From positions 1 to 64,000 of the forward strand of contig NW_020312009.1 of NCBI RefSeq assembly GCF_003144115.1: 64,000 nt of DNA, in the 5' to 3' direction. The DNA comes from Tilletiopsis washingtonensis (Eukaryota; Basidiomycota; Exobasidiomycetes; Entylomatales). The notes under the pieces were generated by a model. That model ran no database searches. It was not told where the DNA came from and saw nothing but the letters and a program-made list of their open reading frames with translations. Below are positions 1 to 11,824 of this stretch, in pieces. Within the stretch, counting starts at the first letter, position 1. Each line of letters begins with the position of its first letter. The position numbers were made by a program, and so were the translations under genes.

Positions 1-96
1 AACCCTAACCCTAACCCTAACCCTAACCCTAACCCTAACCCTAACCCTAACCCTAACCCTAACCCTAACCCTAACCCTAACCCTAACCCTAACCCC
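1..96. repeat. Telomere repeat array (AACCCT)n
   Basis: Fifteen perfect tandem copies of AACCCT run from the first base to about 90, followed by a last degenerate unit (AACCCC). This is the canonical TTAGGG telomere repeat seen on its C-rich strand at a left chromosome end, so the window starts at a chromosome terminus. The array is short, as expected for an assembly that reached into, but not through, the telomere. Confidence 0.97.
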
Positions 97-1840
97 AAAG
101 CCAAAATGTTGACTGAGCCACACTCATTGGCCTGGGCAAGGCCAATGTGACATGAATTGACCAGGCATCTTCAGCCAAGGTGCAGCCCAACCAGAATGTC
201 ATGCCAGCTCATGCTCCTGTCAAGAATGGTGCAACTCTCTGCATTTGCTCACACACAGAGCTGACCACTCAGGCTCTCAATGCTGTGCAGAAGCTGCTGC
301 TAGGGCAGCCAGAGCTGATGTCAGAGGAGGCCTGTAGCGCCATTGTCAAACAGGGTCTGCTGCTTTTTGCACCTTCTGCTCAGCCACAGTAAGTCATTGC
401 TGCTCTATCCTCTGCTGCTAGCCTAACCTCTGCTGCTGGTCCCTCAGCTGCTGTTGGCTCAACTTCCTTGGGTGCAGGTTCCTCAGCTGCTGGTGGCTTG
501 AGGGCAGGCCTTTGGCCTTATGGCCCCCGCAGGCCCCCCAAGGCGGTTGCCAACGCAGCGTCCTCTCAGGCTGCAGCAGCGGCGCGGCGTGGCGCCTTGC
601 TAGCTCTACTGGCCGCTGTGGCAAGCCGTGCGCCGCCGTGCGCTTCCTTTCTTGTCCTCCACCTCTGCCACACCCTTGCGCTTGCCCAACTTTGCGCCAC
701 TGACCAAGACGCAGAGGGAGGCGCAACAGGCCAACTTCCAGAAGCGGCAGCGCACGCCCTACAACGCTGCGGCTTTGCAGAGGCCAAGCAGCTCGGGCAG
801 GTCAAGCTGCACAAGCAAGACGCCTTTGCTGCGCTGCGCAAGCAGCTCAAAAAGTACAAGAAGTACGCCCTGAACTTGCTACGCAAGCGGCTTGAGACGC
901 TGTGTGGCCACGCCTGCCAGAAGACACGCCTACACCTGCGTCAAGCAGCAGCGCTGCCACGCCAGCGCAGAGGATGTTGTTGCTTCTCCCCAGCAGTGGC
1001 AACGTGTACTAGCTGTCTGCAGTCTCACGCAAGCTTGCGCCCTTGCAAAACACTTGCGCAAGGGCCCACACACGCGCAGCAGCAATGGCTGCCCGCCTGG
1101 GCGCGGCGCAGCAGAACCAAGCACAGGGCATCAACAAGGATGGCAACAGGCGCATGGCCAGTCCTTCTCCACCTTGCACTCCTCCTTATTATGTGCCTTG
1201 CCCAGCACCCCAAGTCTTTGCGCCTGCGCCTTGCCCAGGAGCGGCAGGGTTGGCGCTTGGCAAGCGGCGCGCTGCTGCAGCTGGCCCTGCGCCTTGTCCT
1301 GCTTGTCCTGCCCATCCTTGGCCCGCGCCGGCTAAACCTGGTCCTGCTGCCCGGGCTGCGCACACTGCTGCACCATCCGCTGCTGCGCCATCTGCTGCTT
1401 ATCCTGATCTGCTGGGCAAGCTTACTTGCCCAACGTTGATCTGCTGCCGCGTGCCTGGCTGCCTGCGCAACAACTCCTTTGAATGAATGATTGCGCCAGC
1501 AAGGCAAGCCAAGGCAAGCCAAGGCAAGTCCCCCTGATGAGGGCATGCATGGACGCGCTCGATGAGGCGAGAGAGCGGGCCGCTGGCGCACGTGATGCGA
1601 CGCGTCGTGGGCCCGGCGCGCGGCGGCTGTTGTGTGTGCTTCTCCGCGCCCTGATCGACGGTGCATGAGGCCGCCTCGCTCCGCCGCTCCCCATCCTCTG
1701 CCCGCCTGCTGCGCCGTTCGTCTCGCCCAGAGCCACTCTCGGCCCCTGTCGAGGCCCTTCTCGCCTCTTCTCGCCTCTTCTTTGCTGCTTCTCGCGGGTG
1801 CGGCAGTGCGCAGCCAGCACGCTGCACGGCCACTCCCACC
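97..1840. other. Subtelomeric region, no intact gene recognised
   Basis: About 1.7 kb separates the telomere array from the first clear gene. The first 430 bp are strikingly poor in CpG while rich in TG/CA. An open frame at about 156-392 reads like coding sequence (for example TTQALNAVQKLLLGQPELM) but lacks an upstream in-frame ATG. Between about 690 and 1440 all three forward frames contain plausible but disconnected coding-like stretches, including a lysine/leucine-rich helix-like segment at about 800-900 and a stretch beginning MAARLGAAQQNQAQ at 1085. No family was recognised. The last few hundred bases before 1841 are pyrimidine-rich and are probably the promoter and leader of the kinesin gene. 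Confidence 0.5.
1499..1530. repeat. Short tandem repeat, AAGGCAAGCC units
   Basis: Three consecutive copies of a 10-nt unit (aaggcaagcc, last copy ending in tcc) lie in the subtelomeric spacer. It is a small microsatellite-like tract with no visible function. Confidence 0.7.
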
Positions 1841-4800
1841 ATGAATACGACCACCGCCACGCTGCGCTCCCATCCATCGCCGTACGGCGCCGTCGAGTAC
1901 ACGTCGTCGCCCGAGACGTCGCCGCGCCGGCCCTCGGGCGCGCCGCACCTCCTCTCGGCGCAGCGCTCGCGCCCACAGCTGCGCGCAAAGGCCTCGGCGC
2001 CGGTGCTCGGCAGCGAGAGCACGGCCGCACCGCCGCCGACACCGCGCCGCACGTTCATGCCCACACCGCGGCAGCAGTCGCGCGGCGCCTCGGGCCGCTT
2101 CGACCCATCACCCTCGGCGAGCTCGTCGCAGGCGCCCACGCCGACGCAGGCGTACGCCGCCACGATGGAGGCCGCCGCTGCGTCTGCCGCACGCCCGCGC
2201 GCGCCCACCGCCAGCAGCTCACGCCCGCTCTCGGCCAACTACGCGCTGCCCAACAGCGCCGCCCTCGGCACGCCCAGCGCCTCGGCGCGGCCCAAGGTGC
2301 CCGCGCCGCACGCCACGCCGGCATCGGCAGCGTCGCTCGAGGCGCGCCGCAACGCGCGCCGCATCGCCGGCCCGCCGGTGTCGTCGACGCCCGTGCCCGG
2401 CCGGCCCACGACGCCCCTCTCGCGGCCCACGACGCCACAGGCCGCCATGCTTGGGGCTGCAGTTGACCCAACGACGCCGCTGGCGCGCCCTGCGTCGCCA
2501 GTCAAGTTCCGCGCCAAGATCACCGACGGACTCAGCTCGCGCCGCAAGCCCGAGACGCCGGGTGCGGGACGCAGCGGCACGCCGCAGCACGGACACGGCC
2601 TGGGCATCAGCGTCGGGCGTGCCAGCCCGCGGCGGCGTGCCAGCGGCGCCATCGCCGTGCCCGCGCTGGCCGGCGGCGAGGTCGACGACGAGACGGGCGA
2701 GAGCTCCTTCTTCTACGCCGACGAGGTCGAGACGGCGAGCGACGAGCGCGAGAGCGTCGTGGTGCATGTGCGGTGAGTCGTCGCGCATCTCTCGTACTCG
2801 CCTGTCACTCACACCGCTCAGGCTGCGCCCGCCGCGAGCGACGGAAAAGTGCGCCTGGGTGCCGAGCCCGCTCACCGCGGCGCTCTCGCTCGAGGCGTCG
2901 CTGGCCGCCGCGCGTGTGCAGCCAGGCGCGGCGCTGCCGTTTGCCTTCGACGGGCTGCACACGGGCTCGTCGAACCGGCCCGTGTACGTGGCCGTGGCAC
3001 GGCCGCTGGTGCGCGCGGCGCTGAGCGGCTACGACGCCGTCATCTTCGCCTACGGCCAGACGGCGTCGGGCAAGACGTTTACGCTCTCGGGCGACGACGC
3101 CGGGCGCGAGCCGGGCATCATCCCGCGTGCCGTGCGCGACGTCTTCCGCGGCATCCGGCAGAGCGAGTCGACGCGCGAGTGGCTGCTGCGCGCCTCGTAC
3201 CTCGAGATCCACAACGAGGTCGTCAAGGACCTGCTGTGCCCCGAGAGCGTGCCGCAGATCCGCCAGGACAGCAAAAAGGGCGGGCGCGGCACGTTTGTCG
3301 CACCGCTGCACGAGGAGGTCGTGACGACGCAGGCCGCTGTGCGGGCGCTGCTGGCACGCGGGCAGGAGAACCGGCACGTCGGCGCGACAGACTGGAACGA
3401 GCGCAGCAGCCGCAGCCACACTTGTGCGTAGGCTGCCGCACAGCACCGCACACCCACTGACCTTTGAGCAGGCTTCAAGCTGACGCTCGAGAGCTGGGAG
3501 CGCGACGCGCACGGCGCGCCGAGCACGCCCGAGTCGCGCATCGGCAAGAAGATCCGCATCTCGGAGCTCTCGCTCATTGACCTCGCCGGCTCGGAGAAGT
3601 ACGTGTCGCAGGGCGCGGACCGGCGCGCCGAGGGCGCCAACATCAACAAGAGCCTGCTCACGCTCGGCAAGGTCATCTACGCGCTCGGCGAGCGCTCGGC
3701 GGCGCGCTCCGAGGCCCATGTGCCGTACCGCGACAGCAAGCTCACGCGCGTGCTCCAGAACTCGCTCAGCGGCAACGCCCGCGTCGCCGTCGTGTGCACG
3801 ATCAACCCGGCGCCCGGCGCCGTCGACGAGAGCCTGAGCACGCTGGCGTTTGCCAAGCGCGTCAAGAAGGTCAGCCTGCACGCGCGCCGCAACGAGGTGG
3901 ATGCCGAATTCGGCGGCCTCAACCCCGAGGCACAGGCCGTCATCGTGCGCTACATGAACGAGGCCGAGGAGCTGCGCGCACAGCTGGCGGCGCGGCAGGG
4001 CGCTGCGACGTCCAAGGTCGGGCGCGACGAGGTCGATGCGCTGCAGTTCAAGCTCGACGAGATCCGCAAGTGCTTCATGCGCGGCCGCGGTGAGGAGGCC
4101 GGCGACAGCGACGACGAGCTCGACGACGAGCGTACAGTGAGTGAGGGCACGGTGCACGTGCTGTACGCCGCTGACCCTGTGCAGTCCGCTGGCCCCTCAT
4201 CGCCTGCACGCACCACCTCGTCCGAGGCCGACGACGGCGACGAGACGCCGGCGCTGACACGCGCACGGCTACGCGAGGCACAGGCGCGCATCGCCGAGCT
4301 CGAGGCCCGCCTGGCCGCTCCGCCGGCGCTGCCCGCTGGCTGGGAAGCGATGGACGCATCAGCCCGCACTGCCAAGGCGAGGCAGCTGCAGCAGTACGTG
4401 CAGCAGCTCGAGACAGTAACGACGATGCACGAGCACGAGCTCGAGCAGCGCAGCCTGCCGCAGCACCAGCTCGCGCACCAGCTCAAGCTGGCAGAGAAGA
4501 AGGCGCAGGAGCAAGAGCGCGTCATGGCTGAGCTGGCACGCGCGGCGGAGCGCTGCAAGCGAGACTTTGAGCGCGAGCGCAAGGTGCGTGCAGCGACTAG
4601 GCGTACAGAGCGATTGAGCTGACCCTCCGGCAGGCCAAGCAACGACTCATCCGCCTGATGCACGCCGACACGGCGCAGCAGGTCGCGTCGCTCCGCTCGC
4701 CGGCCAAGGGCAGCGCCGCATCGCTGCTCAGCGCCAGCCGCCATCTCGGCGAGAGACCCGCGTCGTCCCTAGGCATGAATCACCCCGACGGCGACAGCGG

Positions 4801-5149
4801 CGAGCGCTCGCCCTTCGCCTCGTCGGCAGCGCACGGCCGCAGCCCAATGGCGCCGGCCAAGCCGTCCGGACTGCGCGTGCAGACGCGCGCCCGGCGGTCC
4901 GTGAGCCAAGACTCGGCAGCGCTGATGCAGAGCGGCGCAGGGCGGGCCCGCTTCGTGGACATGCCGTCGCCGCCGCGGACGGAGGCGAGCATGATGAGCA
5001 CGAGCGCCTCGAGCCGCGACATCATGGCGCACCTCGCGCGCCAAGCCGGCATGATGAGCCCAACGAAGAGCAGCATGTGGCTGGCGCAGGACATGGACGA
5101 GATGGTCAACGAGCTGCCAAGCACCAGCCTGTCGGACCTGACGGGCTAG
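1841..5149 (+). CDS. Kinesin-7 family motor protein (Kip2/CENP-E type)
   Basis: A plus-end-directed microtubule motor is predicted. Exons are 1841-2772, 2822-3423, 3472-4136, 4185-4583 and 4634-5149; the 4137-4184 intron is 48 nt, in frame and stop-free, so it may be retained (1037 or 1053 residues). The start sits in a good context (cccaccATGaa). Residues 1-305 are Ser/Pro-rich with many TP sites and look disordered. The motor domain follows (about 307-656): VHVRLRP at its start, P-loop GQTASGKT near 388, switch I NERSSRSH near 503, switch II DLAGSEK near 547 and a neck after LAFAKRVKKVS. Phrases such as EPGIIPRAVRDVF and YLEIHNE are typical of kinesin-7. Coiled coil and a polar tail follow. 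The gene ends 50 bp from the convergent CCDC174-like gene. Family assignment is firm; the Kip2 versus CENP-E choice is an inference. Confidence 0.93.
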
Positions 5150-5199
5150 GGGCCGGGCTTGTGTGTTACGAGCGAATACCATTTGATGCCTCTTTTGCT

Positions 5200-6343
5200 C
5201 TAGCCCTGCCTCTGCGTCGTGCGTGCACGGCGGCGCTCTTCGACCTCGCGCCGCTTGCGCTCGACCTCGAGCTTGCGCTGCTGCCGCTGCTGCTCCTCGG
5301 GGTTGGGCACGGCGCCGGCCGCAGAGTGCTCGCGCTCCTCAGCCGTGCGGGCGCTCTCCCTGCGCAGCGCCGCCAGCTCGTCGGCGCGGCGGGCCTCGTC
5401 CGTGGAGAAGGCATAGAAGCCGGCGCCGCGGTCGCGCACCTCGGCCTTGGCATCGAAGCGGCTCGGTGCGGCCGACTTGCCGATGGCCGCGACGCGCGTG
5501 GCCAGCACTGGCGACGGCGGACGGTACACGGGGAACGAGGTAGACGGCCCGTAGAGCACGCCGCTGCGCGGAAGATCGTCAGCGCCAGCCTCGTCGCCTC
5601 CGCGTTCAGCACGCACCTATCGTCCGGCGGCGGCTCGAGCTGGGCCGCAGCCTCCTGCTCCTTGCGCCGCAGCCACTCGCGCGGCACGTCGCGGCGCGGC
5701 AGCATGCGTGTGCGCCCAAACTCGTCCTCGTACTCCACCAGCGGGTCGTCGTCGGCGCCGACGGGCGGCGGCGCATCACTGTCGCCGCTGTCGCTCTCGT
5801 CGCCGCCGCTCGCCTCGCCGGCCTTGCGCTCCCAGTCGACACTGCCGTGCATCTGCGCCCACGTCGCCTCGTCGACGCCAGCCTCCTTGCCCGCCCGCAG
5901 CGCCGCATAGAGGCGCGCCTTGCGCTCCATGGCCGCGCGTGCGGCGTCGAGGGCCGCCGACGGCGTGCCGGCCCAGGCCGACGTGGCGCCTGCGTGCACG
6001 CCGTCGTCGCCGTCGCGCTGGCGGCGCGCCTCGGCACCGCGTGCGGGGCGCAGGTGGTGCGGCAGGGCTCGCTCGCGCGGCTGTGCGCCAGGGTCAGCCA
6101 CATGCTGCGCTGCGATAGCAGTGTAGAACACACCTGCGAGAGCGACGAGGCGCCGGCGCTGCCGCTCCTCTGCGCGGCCAGGTCCGCCTTGAGCGCGAGG
6201 AAGGACGAGGCCGAGGCGCCGCCCGCCGCCGCTGGCGCCGCGTGGCCGCTGCTGGGGCCCGCTGCGGCCGCCCCTTGCGCGGCGCGCTTCTTGCGGCGCG
6301 GCAGCAGCAGCTCGTCGTCGCCGGAGCGGCTGCGGCGCGACAT
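5200..6343 (-). CDS. CCDC174-like coiled-coil protein (DUF4078)
   Basis: Three exons read on the minus strand: 6343-6134, 6080-5617 and 5563-5200, joined by two 53-nt introns, giving 345 residues. The N-terminus is basic (MSRRSRSGDDELLLPRRKKR), suggesting a nuclear protein. Near residues 180-205 is DPLVEYEDEFGRTR followed by RDVPREW, the hallmark of the CCDC174/DUF4078 family. Further on, GAGFYAFSTDEARR is another family signature, followed by a charged coiled-coil tail rich in E, K and R. Human CCDC174 is a nuclear, exon-junction-complex-associated protein; that role is known for the family and not visible here. The gene is divergent from the Doa10 gene with 236 bp between start codons, so the two probably share a promoter region. 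Confidence 0.8.
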
Positions 6344-6579
6344 GGCGCTTGGTGCCGGCGGGCCGCAGAGCGAGGCGAAGGCGCGCGTTGAGGTGCCTGC
6401 GGTGGATGTGGAGCAAGGCCAAGGCTCGGCGCGGCGGCGGCGCAGTTGCCGCGAGCCGGCACACGTCGCAGCCGAGGCGTGCGCCGCTCCGCCGTGCTCC
6501 CAACAACCACCATCACTGCACCCACAGCCAGCCGCACCGCACTCACACCGCTCTGCACTGCCCAGCACTCCCTGCCGCG
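6344..6579. promoter_or_regulatory. Bidirectional promoter between CCDC174-like and Doa10 genes
   Basis: Only 236 bp separate the two divergent start codons, so this interval must contain both promoters and both leaders. No TATA box is obvious on either strand. The right half is rich in CA and CT (accaccatcactgcacccac), resembling the leaders of other genes in this window. Confidence 0.6.
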
Positions 6580-9500
6580 ATGGCCGAGCCCGAGGCGGGC
6601 GAGGAGCGCGCCTGCCGCATCTGCCGCAGCGGGCCCGAGCCCGACAGCCCGCTCTTCCACCCGTGCCGCTGCAGCGGCAGCATCCAGCATGTGCACGCCG
6701 AGTGGTGCGTGGCGTGGCTGGCGGGCGCATGTGCGCAGCGCTGACTCCGCCGCAGCCTCATGGAGTGGCTGGAGCACTCGAAGAAGCGCGTGAGTGGCCG
6801 GCGTCGTCACGCACTGCCACGCCACTCCGCTGACGGCCACACACAGCACTGCGAGCTCTGCTCGACGCCGTACCGCTTCCGCAAGCGCTACGCCGCCGGC
6901 ATGCCCGCCGTGCTGCCGGCGTCGCTGTACGTGCGCCAGGCCGCCGTGCGCCTCGTCTGGCTCGTGTGCACCGCCGCGCGCGCGGCCCTCGTCGCCGTCG
7001 CCTGGCTCGCGCTGCTGCCGCTCGGCAACATCTACTCGTACAACGGCCTGCTCTGCATCGGCGAGCTGCTCGTCGCGCTCCTCACGGGCAGCGAGCCGGG
7101 TGAGGCGGGCCTGCGCGTGCCGCCGCCGCCGCCGCCGCCCGCGGTGGACAGTGAGGCGACGATGTGCGCCGGCGATGCGCGCGCCACGGCGGCCGCCAGC
7201 GTGCTCAGCTCCGTCGTGCACGGCTCGCTGCGCAACCTCACCACGCTGCGCGCCGCCAACAGCACCGAGCGGCAGGTGCTCGTCGAGATCCTCACGACGC
7301 CCGACCTGGCGCGCCAGCTCAACATGACGCGCAGCAGCGCGCGCGGCCTGGCGCGGGCGCTGCGCATGGGGCCGGCGAAGCAGGGGCTGGTGTGGCTGGG
7401 CTACGGCTGGCGGCTGCCGGACGGGGCAGAGCTATCGCGGTGAGTGTCAGCTTCACAGCAGCAGCGATGGCGACACAGGCAGTACGCGCTCCGGTTTGGG
7501 CTCGGCTCCCTGACGCTTGGCGCATCTGTTCTCTGTGCTGCAAGCGCGCCTCCGTCGCACCGACATGCTCACCCCGCACCCACCAGCACGCTCGCGCGCC
7601 ACATCTTCGAGGGCCAGATTCTGACCTGCGCGCTCGTTGTTGTCTTGTACGTTCGAGCAGTGCTGCTCGCCTCGGCGCACCCCGCTGACTGCACCTGACT
7701 TCCAGCGTGGCGATCTTCCTCTTCCGCGAGTGGGTGCTGCAGAACATGCCGCAGCCGCTCGACGAGCTTGGAGGCGAAGACGCTGCAGCAGGCGCGCCTC
7801 CGCGCGAGGCTGCTCGACGAGGCGAGGACGCACCAGAGGCTGCAGAGCCAGCTGCACCAGCGGCCGGCTTGCAGGACATGCCCTCGCCCTTGTTGCGCGC
7901 AGCTCGCATGGACGATGCGGACCTCACCAACTTCGTTGCGCGCGTGCAGCAGCTGAGTGCACAGCTTGAGGCCTCGCGAGCTGGGCTGGACGAAGCCGCG
8001 GGCACAGATGCAGGCGCCGAAGCAAACGAGCCCGCTCGTCAGCCACACGACGAGCTGGCGTTGATCTCCGCCCTGGCCGAGGACGAGATCGACGTCGCTG
8101 CTGTGCGAGCGGCAAGGCTTGACCGCTTCGCTCCGCGAGACATCCGTCCGCTGCCCACCCGACGCACGCCGAACTACCAGGCAGCACTGGACCTTCTGGA
8201 GGAGCAGCACAGCGACGTGAGCGCCGCTTCGTCTGACGCCGGGCCAACCCCGGGCCCCTCATCGCACGAGAATGCTGAGGCCGACGCGTCGCTCCGCGTC
8301 GTAGCGGAGCATCAAGAGATCACGCTGCCGGCTGTCTCGTTGGACAAGGGCAAGAGCCGTGCCGTCGATGAGGACGGCGATCGCGCAGCGGCATCTGACG
8401 AGCTGGGTGCAGATGGCGACGCACATCAGAGCGCTTCGTCTAGTGGCGCATCCACGCCGGGTTCTCCCGCTTTTGCCGAGCTGGAGATCAGCGAGAGCCG
8501 TGAGCTCGATCCGGACGTCACCGTCGATCCGCGGCTGTCGCCAAAGGGCGCCAGCAACTTTGTCGCGCTCAACGAGGACGGACACGGCGATCGCTGGGGA
8601 GCAGCTTCGACGAGCAGTCCGCGGCCGATGCACCAGCGTGTCCCGGTCGAGGCGGAGACCGCGGATCAACCGACCTCGTCTTCCACCGCGGCCGCTCATG
8701 CTCCGGTGCATGCTGCTGAGGAGCTGGCGACGCCTGGCGAGCCTCGGCCCGCCGAGCTCGTTGCCGACGTGCATGCGCCCGAGGCGGAGGCCGAGGAGCC
8801 GGGCGACGAACCGGACGGGGACGCGGCGGGCGAGAACTTCGACGATTTTGAGGTATGGGGCGGGGACGGCGAGGAAGCAGAGGAGGAGGCCGGTGGCGCA
8901 CAACTAGAGGAGGACCTCGAGGGGATGATGGAGGCGATCGGCATGCGCGGCCCGCTGTCCGGGCTCGCGGCGAACGTGTCGCTGATGTATGTCCTCTGCA
9001 AGTGAGTTTTCTCAGCCACGTCCAGCGCGCAGCCACTGACCGCGCACACCTACAGCTTCGTCATGCTCGTCTTTGTCGCACTGCCGTTCGTCGTCGGCAA
9101 GCTCTTCGGCGTCGGCTCACGCCTGCCTGCGCTGCTGCTGCTGCCCATCAAAGTCGTCCGGCTCGCTACCGACCCAGTTTTCGACTTTATCATCGGATGC
9201 GCCCACGGTGTTCTTCGGCCAGCTGTACAGCTCGCCTCAGGCGTCATGCCGGCTGCACGCCTCGCCGAGCTTGCACGCTCCAGCTCAGGGCCGTTGTCCT
9301 CGCTGGCGCAAAAGTTCGCAGCGCTGTCGACACAGTCTACGGACGCCTTGCCCGTCTCGCCCTCGCAGCATGAGGCATCGCTGCTCGGCCAGGAGCTCGT
9401 CGACTATCTGCGTGCCTCGCACCTCGCCCTCGACGCGCACACGCGCGGCCAGTCGCTCAGCTCGCAGGCGCTGTGCGTGGCGCTGGGCTGGGCCTATTTT

Positions 9501-11824
9501 ACGCTGCTCGTCGTGGCGCAGAGCCAGCTGCTCGGCGATGCATTCTTCGAGCGCATTCACGCAAAGTGGTTCAAGACGGCAATCGACCAGCAGCTCACGC
9601 TGCTCAAGGTCATCATGTTCACCGTCGTCGAGCTGCTTTGCTTTCCGATGGCGTGCGGCGTGCTGCTCGACCTCTGCACGATGCCGCTCTGGGCAGGCAT
9701 GACGCCGGCCGCGCGCTGGGCACAGCTGTGCGCCGCGCCCTTCTCCACAGCCTTCACGGTGCACGTCTGCGGCACATTGTGGATGTATCTCTTTGCTCAG
9801 TTCGTCGGCCAGGTGCGCGCCAGCGTGCGCCCGGGCGTCATGTGCTGGATCCGCGACAGCAACGAGCTCGACTACCACCCCATCCGCGAGATCCTCGAGC
9901 GGCGCACGTGGCTGCAGGTGCGCAAGATCATGCTCTCGGCGGTGCTGTACGCCTCCGTGCTCGTCCCGACCGTCGGCACGTCGATCCTTGCCGCCAAGCG
10001 CCTCGGCGTGCTGCCCATCGTGTGGAAGCCACACGAGGCGCTCTCCGAGCAGCCCTTCGACCTCGTCGCCGTCCTGTACGTGCTCAAGCCGACGATCCGC
10101 GCCGTTGCACCTGAGCGCGTGCTCAAGGCCGCCGGCAGTCACTTCTTCGCCCGCGCTGCGCGCCTCCTTCGTCTGTCGGCCTATCTGGTGGGCACGAATG
10201 CCACAGACGAGCAGGCGCCAGACGGCAGCTACGCGCGTGTGCCGAACCAGGACAGCGTGCCGCCGGGTCGTCCGCTGATCCTGCATACTGGTGAGAGAGC
10301 CGCGCCGCCGCTGCCAGCCGTTCACTGACGCATCATGCCGCTCCAGATGCCGCCGGCAATCCTCTGCACGTGGCACCTGCCGTTCACCCGCGCACAGAAG
10401 ACGAGGCCAAGGAGGACGGCCAGTACATTGTGGTGTGGCTGCCGCCGCTGTTCAAGGCACGGATTGCGGCACTTGTTGCCCTACTCTGGCTCACCATCTG
10501 CGCTGCCGTCGTGAGCGCCCTGGCGCTGCCGCTCACGTTGGGCCGTCACGCGCTGCGTCTGCTGTTCGCCGAACCGCTGCACGACTTCTACCCCTTCTGC
10601 CTCGGGCTCGGCCTGCTGCTCGGCGCCGCTGCAGCCGTGGCCTCTGCCCTCAAGACATATCAGCGAGTGCAGCGGTCCCCAAACGTCAGACGGCGCCTGC
10701 GTCGCACGGTGTTTGTGCGTCTGCGGCTGCGCGCTCTGAAGCTGCTCCGGCGCATGTGGATCGTCTTTGCAGTGAGTCTGTCGCAGACGTGGCAGCCGTT
10801 GCTCAGTGCTGAGTGGACCTTCTACCGCAGTTCGGCACAGTGACGCCGCTGCTCCTCGGCCTCGCAGTCGAGACCTACCTGATCGCTCCATTCCGCCCGG
10901 GCGCGGCCACGGCCACGACGCCGCCAACCATCTCGCTGGGCAGTCTGCTGGCGCTGGGCCTGCTGGAGCAGCGCTTCGCCATTGTGCTGATGCTGCGGCT
11001 GGCGCGCAACGATGTGCCTGCGCAGGCGCAAGGATTCACCGCGACGCTTACTGCCGTGAGTTGGCGCACCAGGCCTTACGTCCGCGCAGTGAACTGACAG
11101 CTGCTCCTCTAGCTCCACCACAACGGCATCGCACGACCACGCGCCGTGCGTGCGACGCTCGAGGTGTTCCTCCCGGTCGTCGCTCTGCTCGGCTGCCTGG
11201 TCCTTGCGCCACTTGCCATCGTGCTGGGCATCTCGCTGGCGCACCCAGTCGACGGCCCGAGATGCCTCGTCGAAGTGCAGCGGGCCCTGCTGTGCTCGAT
11301 AGTGTGCGTGCAGTGCCCGTCCGGCTCGTCGCCAGTTCCTCGCTAATCCTTCTGCCTTCTCCAGCACGGCGGCGCTGCTCCTGCAAGGCTACCGCCACGC
11401 ACAGGGCTGGTCGGTGGCCATCCGCGACACGTACTTCCTCAAGGAGCTCGAGCTGCGAGACTACGACGAAGAGGCTAAAGGCGACGACGTCGTTCAAGAC
11501 GCCCCGGCCGAAGAGCCCGCCGAGCCGCCTGCGATCGACGCTCAGCCGCCGCTCGAGCCTCCAGCACCGGCTGGCGGCCAGCCGGTGCCTCAGCCTCGCA
11601 CCTCCGACGAAACCAGCAGCGCCGACAACTGGTCCGGCGCGCTGCCCAGCGAGGATGCCACGCCCGCTTCGTCGTCCGACATGGGCACTGCGTCGAGCAA
11701 GCAGAGCTTTGACGCCGGCCGTGCGCCCCACGACGAGGCAGCGGGCGAGGCATCTCGCCCTCCGAGCGTTGAGCAGGGCATGCTCGCCGACTCGAGCCCC
11801 GACTCTCACCCTGTCCAACCTTGA
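6580..11824 (+). CDS. Doa10/SSM4/MARCH6-type ER membrane RING-CH E3 ubiquitin ligase
   Basis: This is the ERAD ligase of the ER and inner nuclear membrane that ubiquitinates misfolded and short-lived proteins. Exons: 6580-6704, 6756-6789, 6847-7439, 7479-7646, 7706-9001, 9056-10290, 10347-10771, 10831-11055, 11113-11303 and 11365-11824, about 1583 residues. Exon 4 may instead start at 7587, since both acceptors keep phase. The RING-CH finger has all eight ligands: C12, C15, C29, C31, H39, C42, C55 and C58 (C4HC3), with the family string LMEWLEHSKKRHCELC. Many hydrophobic spans follow, with a long acidic disordered loop (about residues 320-725), the NFVMLVFVALPF region and the RDTYFLKELELRDY C-terminal motif matching MARCH6 RDDRYLVGRRLHNF. 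The length fits the family. Confidence 0.93.

Noticed and set aside
97-1840. Subtelomeric helicase gene (RecQ-like), as known at other fungal chromosome ends
   Set aside because: No helicase motifs (Walker A GxGKS/T or DEAH) were found in any frame.
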